NCBI RefSeq assembly: GCF_030272615.1
Contig: NC_081415.1
Span: 105,165,796-105,229,795 of the forward strand
From: Cryptomeria japonica
Taxonomy: Eukaryota > Streptophyta > Pinopsida > Cupressales > Cupressaceae
Reading direction: 5' to 3'
Length of the DNA: 64,000 bases
Part shown: positions 55,883 to 64,000 of the stretch, piece by piece
Numbering within the stretch: position 1 is the stretch's first letter
Layout of the letters: each line of letters opens with the position of its first letter
The notes under the pieces: model-generated
What the model saw: only the letters and a program-made list of their open reading frames with translations
Databases searched by the model: none
What the model was told of the DNA's origin: nothing
Program-made: the position numbers and the translations under genes

Positions 55883-58690
55883 GTAAGTGTTTAGTTCCTT
55901 TTGATTAAAAATAATACTGTATGTATATATTAGCTGTGTAAACTTTCTCTTCATATGTTCATTACATTTTTCATATTGTTATTTTTATTGGTTCTGGCCT
56001 CTAATCCAGTTTTTTAAAATGGTTTGAGCCCGAGTCAATATGTGCATTATGAAGACATTGAATAGGGCTAGATTTCGGGTAGGGAAGGGATGGACCCAGA
56101 ATGGATAGAAAGGAAAAAGCACACATTAATGCTCTAGGAGGTAGTTTTTTTCCCGATTTTTACAGCATATGTACACATTTTATATATTGTTGAACAGTGA
56201 ACAGTGAACAGCTTGCCTGCTCTTATCTATTAACATCGCTTTATACCCAAGAAAGCAAAAGGAAGCAAATGACAAATCTTAATATAAAATCCCGTATAGA
56301 GGTTGCACACTTAACAAAGTTGGATTGCAAAGGTAGATGGAGGGATGGCTAGCAGAGGGGTAGTTATATGCTAAGGTGTATTCTGAAAATAACAGAGCAA
56401 TGAAGATTATTGAAATATTAAATATGAAAATCTTCAGGGGAACTCAAATCCCTTAAATTTAAAATTATGAAGAACTACCTGTTATAGTGGAAAATAAAAT
56501 TACTTAGAAATTTGAACATGGCAAGTGCTTTGTAGAGCCAAAATAATTTGGGGAAGGTGCCATTCCCAATCTGGGTGCCCTAAAAATGGGAAATGGGGAA
56601 TCACCCAAGAATTGCATTAGAATCGGTAAATTTTAGGTACTGGTGATTCTTCTGCTGTAAATATTTTCATCAGGCAGGAAAGTTAGCAGGGTGTTTCCAG
56701 ATTATAATTTCTTTTTTTTGTGGGCAGCAATGGTGCTTTTATAAAAATTATTGCCATTCAGTTCATTGTTCCCTCAAGTGTTTTTTTACAACATTTTTCA
56801 TTTCTTCCGAGTCAGGGATGGAGCTTCTTCCTTTCCAGCACCACCTCTTTTAAAAAAAAAAAAAATCAAGTTGCTGTCAAGGGGACAGCTCCCTTTCCAT
56901 TAAACTTCAGAGAGGAAATTACAATTTTCAGATTTGAGGTACTAGTTCCAATCCTTTATTTAATCAGTGTTATGCAATAGATGCATAAGTCCTTTCTTCT
57001 TTTGAGGGAAGAACAAGTCTAGTTGACCAATCAAGAAAATCCTAAACTCTTTGAAAATGCATTTCATTGGCCCTACTGCCAAGAGCTTCAGACATTCCTT
57101 CAAATCTGCACTATTCTTTAATGCTCTTTGTTAGCTCTTTCCCCTGCTACCATGTCTCCTGATGCAGCCTGACAGTAATAATTTGAAATGGCTGAAAGAA
57201 CATCGTTGTGCTACAAACTGTTAACATACCTGTTTGAAGCCAACTAAATAGCACCTTTTTTAACCATTAAAGGATTTTCTTTGTATTTGTAATTTTGTAA
57301 AGGCCTTGTTTTGAGGGTCCAGTTTGCATTTATGATCTGTCAATTTCTTCATATCTGAATTTTGTACTTTGGCTTTCAAATTTTGTCTTCATTTTCACTT
57401 TGAACTCAGTGTGTAAAACTAAATATCCACAAATGGCCCTTGGTGTATCTTGATTTGTTTTGCATTTTTTATGCCTGCTTTACAGCATCATGGCATGTGA
57501 TAGGAGAAGTTTGATTGCATGCAAGTCTTTTTGCATCTTTTGAGATTGCTAGGACATCAACACATACTGTGTTATGATCATTTGCACTTTTGAGATGTGA
57601 TAATTGAACTTTTGATTAAGTTTCAGTTTATCTTGTTCCAAATTATCAACTGGACAGACTTATACCTATTACGTCACATTTGTAAAGCCTTGTGCATTTT
57701 AAATCTTGGCCATCTGTATCCTGGCTCCTATTGCATGTAATTGGCAATCATGGTTTCAGTGCCACTTCATCTTCTGTGCATTGCACTTTAATTTCAACCA
57801 TTTAAGGTAATTGTTTACACAGAAGGTAATTTCAAATACGAACTCCTATATACAACTTGACTTACACTTGGATATTGAATTGACCCAAGCCTGTGTACCT
57901 CATTGATGCTTTAACACTAAACTTGAGTTTTTTTTCGGTTGCTGTGGGAATCATGTCTAAATTTTTTCATGCTTTTTGGTTACCAATATGCCTGTCTATA
58001 TCTATACATTTATTTTTATGATTATAAGAATTGCTACAAGATAGGTTGGAAAGACTTCATTAGCCTTGATATCAACTAGCTCTTATCTATCTTACAAACT
58101 TTTAACTTTGTGTTTGTTTAATTCTTTTAGAGCTAGAAATAGATGTTTTAAAGCCTTTAAACAAACAAGGTTAGTTGCACATCTAGAGGATGCAAAATGT
58201 ATGTGCTACTAGGGTACACTGGATACATTGAAATATTACTTAGGTTGAAATAATGATTGTTTCATTGTACTGGATTCTAGATCTGAGAGCTTGATACCAG
58301 CAATAATTTTGCATAATATCTCACAAGGGCATATTTATAGCAAAGTGTTTTCTTCTACAATTTCATGATGGCTGAGTTTTGCCATGGATTGGAGTTCCTT
58401 ATCAATGCGAATTAGATGTCAATTTGTTATTTATGTAAATCTTGACAAGTGTCCTATTCCCCATCCTTTTTAATTTTCATTTATCCATAATTGTTCTCAT
58501 TTTTATGAATTATGTAGAGATAATTTTTGATAATTTGAACAAACGAGGTTGTGTGTGTTGGAAAGGATTTCATTTCCATCACTAACCCTAAGAGGAAAGA
58601 TATGTAGATTATAGATCTATTGAAGTTTCAGCAGCATAATGGATGGTAAAACTCAATGTATTACTGAATGTAATATATTAATGTGGTGCA
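55883..58690 (+). other. Long intron of the RINGv gene
   Basis: Starts at the GTAAGTG donor. T-rich, with no exon-like frame; the open frame at 56720-56980 is broken by a poly-A run and looks like noise. It continues into the retroelements at 58690-63985. Confidence 0.5.
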
Positions 58691-59063
58691 ATTAAAGAGT
58701 GTACTAACACTCCCAAAGCTCTAGGGGATAGAAAGATACTAACACTCCAATGCTACAATTAGAAGCTCTTGGAGGTGTTTGTGAACTGTTGAAATCAATT
58801 TAGGGAAAATATAAGTTGAAAGAAGTCCATTAGGAAAGTGCCTGAAACAATATTTCATTATTGATTGAATGATTACAAATGGAGATGTAGTCTCCTTACA
58901 TCTTATATAGAGAAATAACGAAAGACAAAACAAAAACAGTAGAGATTACAAAAACATTCTAAATTACCTAACTGACATAGAAAATAGAAACTAGCTGATA
59001 AACTAAAGATGCCTAAAAGACATAAAATGACCATTATAAGATAATCTAATATTATCTTAATAC
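58690..59063 (-). mobile_element. Copia LTR remnant in the intron
   Basis: Sequence of the style of plant Copia LTRs: on the minus strand TATTAAGATAATATTAGATTATC at the right end, preceded, after removing the 59069-63985 insert, by the purine run ATGGGAGGG of a polypurine tract (split between 59064-59068 and 63986-63996). TATATAG at about 58905 and stretches rich in GAAA and ACAAAA precede its left end. The left boundary is uncertain. Assignment by style and PPT only. Confidence 0.4.
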
Positions 59064-59068
59064 CCTCC
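59064..59068. repeat. Target-site duplication CCTCC, left copy
   Basis: CCTCC directly before TGTTGATGTG; recurs at 63986-63990 directly after ...GTCACAACA. Confidence 0.7.
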
Positions 59069-60899
59069 TGTTGATGTGTTTTTTATGCACATAACAATAC
59101 AGAATAAATTACCAAAGTAATTTACCCTCTCTTGAACAAAATCACCTCAGATGCTAAGAATGAGATCAACTAAAATGATTCCAAGGTTTCTACATGTCAG
59201 GTCTTGACAAGTGGGTAAGTTCAGTGGTTGATGTGATTTGCTGTGTTTCACTTGGGGACTTACGCAAATGTTTGGATTATCATGAATGATGCGGAATAGG
59301 TGTGCTGACAACTTTAGATTTATCAATAAGGCTCTGGATTTACTTCTTACTAAAAAAGGGGGAAAAAGAATAGGGTTCAGGAAATCTATTCTAATCCTAG
59401 GAATGTAGGAAATGATGAATGGATTTAGTGGAATCAAACCAGGCAAGGTCTCACAATCAGGTATTGACACAAGCTTAGTGCAATCATCTAAGGTATACTT
59501 AATGATTTTCAGATTATTACCATCAAACGTAGACACCATCTAAGTTGATGCTTGTCAACGGACGCATAATAGTTGAAGTTATGCTTACTCAAACTCCAGT
59601 TGACCACACAAGGCGCACTTACCAGCGGCAAGAGGCTAGTGGTATGGATTAAGGATTCCACACAAATAAATTCAACAAATCTTCCACTCAATCTAACATA
59701 CATGAAAATAAATTCTAATCTAAATTCTAATCTAACTTGGAGGAATTGAGAACCATGAATGCAAATACAACATTTGAAGAGCAAAATCACCAACAATTGA
59801 ACAATGATTAGGATTCAAATAGCTGTAGCATATACCAACAATTCTACAAAAACTCTCCCTTACAAATGAGAGACAAAGAGGCATATATAGAGTCTCTTAC
59901 AAAATGGATGGCCCAGATTGATCTAAGATCAACAGCCAAGATTACAAGATAAAACCCTAATTAGGGTTTGTACAACCACCATTACATTGGCCAATAAGAA
60001 ACGAGGGTAGGTAAGATAAAATAATATTTGATGTAGCGCCATGTGTCACCTATTCCCTCTTTGAATGAATGTTGACTTGGTACCCTTTGATTGAACAGAT
60101 GGTGACTAGGATGCTACCTCAGCTTGCCTTGCACACTTAATCAATTTGCCTTGTACATTATTCATCTTCACAATGTTTGGAATCCTTTATGATACTTTAC
60201 ATTCCATCCTTATGTTAAGGAATTCCATAAACTGTTCTCTCCTTATGCTTGGAAAATTTCCCAATCTTGGAATCCTGAAATATTTCCTTCCTTGACGCAC
60301 TTTGATATTGAAATTCCTTGATGTAAAATCCTTTGTGTTCATTTCTTGAACTTGCTTTCCTTCATTTGTTCACCATCAAAGTGAAGTCTTCTTCATGATT
60401 GATCTAGTCCTCATCTTCACCTTCTGGAACCTCTATCTGGAAATCCCTATCCAATCTTTGAAGTATTGATCTTCCTTATCCTCATTGCGTGCATCCTCCT
60501 TCACTTCAAGCCTTGATCATCGTACTTCCTTTCCTCGTAACAATCCTGCAAAACAAATAAGCATTGAATCAAACACTAGTATGATAAACTTAACTTCAAC
60601 CTTGGTGGGAAATTCATCCGCATATGGATTGATCATTCCTCAAAACCATCCATATTATCCTTGTCCATTCTTCACTCGGCGGAAATTTGATGCCTATCTA
60701 GACAACTTCCTTCCTTTGTAATTCCGCCCTGCAGTGGAAATCTGACCCTCATCCGGACTCATTGTCCTTGAAAATCTTGTGTTGACTGGATCACCATTCC
60801 ATGGAGTGGAAATCCGGACAGCATCAGGACTTTGTTCCTGACATTTGTCCCAACATGTGATAGGTAATCTTAGAAAATTGTAACACCAATTCTGGAAAA

Positions 60900-61870
60900 T
60901 ATGAAGGTCCGGATTAAAGTCTGGAAGATTTTTCTTAAGAAAAACCGATTTTCAGACTTAGGATAAGTCTGATAATAATTGCTAAGTCTGAAGACACCCA
61001 TGTAAACTCAGAAAATCAAGTGTTTGGAGCCCAAAAATGAATGTCCAGGTCTGGAAATATCACTTGGAGGTCTGAAAACACTCAGAAAGTGACTGATTTT
61101 TTATATCAAAATTGTAATAAAAGTCTGATTTTCTGAGGACAAAGTCTGAATACGCCCTCCAATGCCTGAAAATACTCAGAAAATGGTGTATTGAAGTCTG
61201 ATTTTCTGATTCTTAAGTCTGAATACACCCTTTGAAAGTCTGAAAATGGCTCCAGAAAGTCTGAAGACACTCTGAAAATGATGAATGTTAATGGCTGGAA
61301 GTGGTCACAGCCATGTCACATGCTTGCATTTGAATTATTTTGACCTTCAAAACTCAGAAATGGTCACACTTGGGCACAACTATGTGGCTGGAAATGAAGT
61401 TTCAGTCTGAAGACAACCTGGTATACTCAGAAAAATGTCAAAAATGGTGCTCGGAAGTATACCACAATTCTGAAAATGCTTGGAAAAGGGTGTGGAAAAG
61501 TCTGATTTTTAGTTCATAAAGTCTGAAGACACCCTTCCAAGGTCCAACAATGGCTGCCCAATGTCTGAAGACAACCTGCAACCTTAATAAATCAGTCATT
61601 TAAACTTGTCGCAGTCCTAGGAAACACCTGTATTTGATGGATTTCACCTTCCGAAAGTGAAGTTTGTCAAATTTGGGCACAAACAAAGGGCTAGTAAAAA
61701 ATATCTAAGTCTGAAGACAAATCTGAAAATGGAGTTTCAGACTTAGATCAGCAATGGAAGCTCCACCAAATGCCCAAAAAACTAATAAGAAATGACGACC
61801 AAGTGAAATTTTCCAAGTTTTCCAAGTTGGCAAGTGGCTGGAAATGAAAATCAGTTTGAAGACAACCTGC
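60900..61870. repeat. Degenerate 'AGTCTGAA' repeat field
   Basis: Many copies of AGTCTGAAGACAC, TCTGAAAATG and AAGTCTGATTTTCTGA, irregularly spaced 20-50 bases. It is an old tandem expansion inside the giant LTR. Confidence 0.6.
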
Positions 61871-62754
61871 AACTATGGAGTTTTAGACTGTAACAACAAT
61901 GGCAGCCCTTGAAAATGCACTGAAAACTCCTCCAAACAGCCCTTAACCAAAATCGGCTTAGTGTGGATGAGCTAGGCAATGGAGAATAATTCTGAAAATG
62001 TGTTCCCAACCAACAATGGAGGTCAAATCACTCCTAGCAATGGCGCCCAGCAAGGTCTGAAAATAATGGCAGCCACCAAGCATGAAGAAAATCACCCCAA
62101 ACAACGACACAAAGCACTCCCAAATAAAAATCGAAATTTTCCCAGCTATGGCGCCATTCCAAAATTCTGAAAATGTCTTCAACAGCAGCTCGGATCTGCA
62201 ACAATGGAGGTTGGAACAACAAGCAAAAAATGGAGAAAAATATCGCCCAAGTCTCCAAACACAAAATTGCCACGTTTCACCAAAAAGTGTCAAATTTGGA
62301 AAAATCGCCAAACTTAGCAAAAATCGAAAATCTGGAACTGGTCTTTAATGGCAGCAAAGGGGAATAGATCAGCAAGCTGTAAAAAATAGAGGAGGAAAGA
62401 ATCCTCAACCCACCACTTCACTTCAATCACTTGCTAAGATTCACCCAACTTGGAGAGAAATCGCTTTTTATGGAGACACCTGGCAAATTTAATAATAAAA
62501 TAATGTTGGAAACTCCTCTCATATACTTGCTTTCATCTTTCACTTTAACCACACAAGCAATGTGGGATAAAACACTTGTATAAATACTTGCTTGGTGAAA
62601 CCCTAACTTGATTCTAGAAGGTTCAAACATTTAATAATTATTGCAAGTTATTAAATTTTGCTTTTAAATTTTAAATAATCATTAATAATTATTTAAAAGC
62701 AATTAAATGGGGCTTTATTTTATAAACATATTACAAATTAAATCCAAAATAAGC

Positions 62755-63500
62755 CTCCAAGGGAAAATCGATATAGGTTGGGATTGAAAAATCCCTTTAA
62801 AAATCATTAAAATGCCAAAATTTACCCCACAAGGGAAATTCGACCCATGCTTGGATAAAAATCCATGCATAACTTCATCAAAATGCACACAAAAAACCTC
62901 CCAGGGGAAAGTCGATATGTGTTTGGACAAAAATCCAGACAAAAATGCACTCAATTTGCAAAAAATCACCCCCAGGGGAAATTCGATATGTGTGTCTGGA
63001 CAAAAATCCACACTCAAAACTCACTTAACTTGGAAAAAACCTCCCTAGTGGAATTTCGACCTCAGTCTGGATGAAAATCCGGACTCAAAACTCTTAAAAA
63101 ATATTCCCAGTGGAAAATCTATCCCTGTCTGGATGAAAATCCAGACAAAAATCCTTACAAAAATGCTCAGGGGAAAATCGACTTCTGTCTGGATGAAAAA
63201 CCAGACAAAAATCCTCACTTAGTTGTCACAAAAATCCTGGTGGAAAATCGACCCAGGCATGGAATTATCCTTGCACTTTAGTCCGCACTCCAGTCCGCAC
63301 TCCTGGTGGAAAATCGATGGCAGTCTGGATAAATCCTGACACTTAGCCAAATTTTAGCACTTCTAGGGGAAATTTGACCTAGGTGTGGATAAACAGTGGG
63401 GGAAATTAGTAGCCAGTATGGATTTTAGGGGAAACCCATGTGTAGTGTGGATTTTGAGGGGGGGAATGGGTTGGGTAGTCTGGAATGTGAGGGGAAAATC
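62755..63500. repeat. Tandem array of ~65-70-bp units
   Basis: Ten to twelve copies of a unit with the words GGGGAAAATCGA and, about 20 bases later, TCTGGATAAAAATCC(A/G)GAC, starting near 62760, 62831, 62903, 62973, 63046, 63109, 63168, 63238, 63305, 63363 and beyond. The open frames read here (62715-63074, both strands) repeat short peptides because of the array. Confidence 0.75.
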
Positions 63501-63985
63501 ACCTCTAGCATGGATTTTGACCCTTTAACCCTTGGAATATGGATTTCCCTTAGGATTTTATCATTTTGACCACTCGAAATCACTCAACGACTTTAAATTT
63601 AATTGGACTTAGACTAATTTTCCAAAAAATATGAGCGAAATGCTAGGAAAATATTGGAATAAAGTGCAAAACCAATTTAAATAATGCCTATGGAGCGAGG
63701 AAACAACTCCAAAAGGTCTGTGAATATCTTGGCACTTTAAAATCACTGATGCTCGTGTTTAAAAACACGTTAACGCTCAATATGTCTACACTTAGACAAA
63801 ACTTAGGATCATTAAAAATATCATCTTTTGCAACTTGATCCTAATACTTCAAAAACCCTAGATGGCACTAGGCATGATCAAAACTCCGAGACTTGGGCAC
63901 GGGAAACGCAAAATTGCCCCACTCCAAAAAGTGAAAAGTGGGGGTCCCCATTTGCAATGGGGCGATGTGTGAAGACGTCACAACA

Positions 63986-63990
63986 CCTCC
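63986..63990. repeat. Target-site duplication CCTCC, right copy
   Basis: Pairs with 59064-59068. The last ten bases of the window (CATAATGGTC) continue the flank that was split by the insertion. Confidence 0.7.
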
Positions 63991-64000
63991 CATAATGGTC

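Larger units (their letters stand above)
59069..63985 (+). mobile_element. 4.9-kb TG...CA unit with TSD, probable giant solo LTR
   Basis: Begins TGTTGATGTGTTTTTTATGC and ends GACGTCACAACA, flanked by CCTCC on both sides. The start looks like a Gypsy LTR. I cannot find its first few hundred bases again near its right end, and I see no gag, pol, PBS or PPT. A full element is therefore unlikely and a solo LTR of ~4.9 kb is the simplest reading; a large retroderivative with short terminal repeats that I missed is the alternative. It holds two repeat fields (60900-61870 and 62755-63500). Short open frames (e.g. 62082-62348) come from the repeats. Confidence 0.6.

Noticed and set aside
62715-63074. 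Several overlapping frames with repeating short peptides on both strands
   Set aside because: They are translations of the ~65-70-bp tandem array in the giant LTR.

Overview
The window looks like a piece of a large, repeat-rich plant nuclear genome. A gymnosperm (conifer-like) source is my inference, from the density of nested LTR retrotransposons, the low gene density, the long introns and one recognisable plant gene fragment. There are no bacterial-style operons, tRNA or rRNA genes, or CRISPR arrays.

Layout. 1-8870: AT-rich sequence with two Copia-type LTRs (781-1918 and 5546-6613, both reading on the minus strand), the second followed by several polypurine tracts. Around it lie broken plus-strand coding remnants that I cannot classify. 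8870-14073: mostly featureless decayed sequence, with an old Gypsy 5' LTR (11266-12230), its primer binding site and a short leader repeat. 14074-17175: a 3.1-kb Gypsy-like element with two ~800-bp LTRs, an initiator-Met-type primer binding site and a decayed gag but no pol. 17176-22234: decayed sequence. 22235-32974: a complete but dead Copia element (minus strand, Sirevirus-like) with 2.1-kb LTRs, gag, protease, integrase, RT and RNase H, split between RT and RNase H by a 949-bp insertion. 32975-39373: no recognisable gene.

39379-50474 is the best-preserved element: an 11.1-kb Gypsy element (minus strand) with two 772-bp LTRs differing at 7 sites by my count and a perfect 5-bp target duplication, CTATG. 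It keeps gag, protease and the C-terminal tail of integrase in one long frame but has lost RT, RNase H and the integrase core. Downstream of this frame, on the opposite strand, it carries a decayed plant mobile domain (PMD) coding segment preceded by a tandem repeat. Its leader holds two arrays of a CACAGACGC repeat.

50480-58700 carries the 5' part of a host gene on the plus strand, probably a RINGv-type (MARCH-like) E3 ubiquitin ligase. One exon is clear (55424-55882) and one upstream coding exon is likely (53742-53846). The RINGv exons would lie beyond the window. The following intron holds a Copia LTR remnant, and at its edge a 4.9-kb TG...CA unit (59069-63985) flanked by CCTCC, which looks like a giant solo LTR.

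How it works together: almost everything is retrotransposon at different stages of decay. The Copia at 22235 is the only element with all pol domains, but it is inactivated. The Gypsy at 39379 could only move with enzymes supplied in trans. The host gene is the only likely cellular coding sequence.
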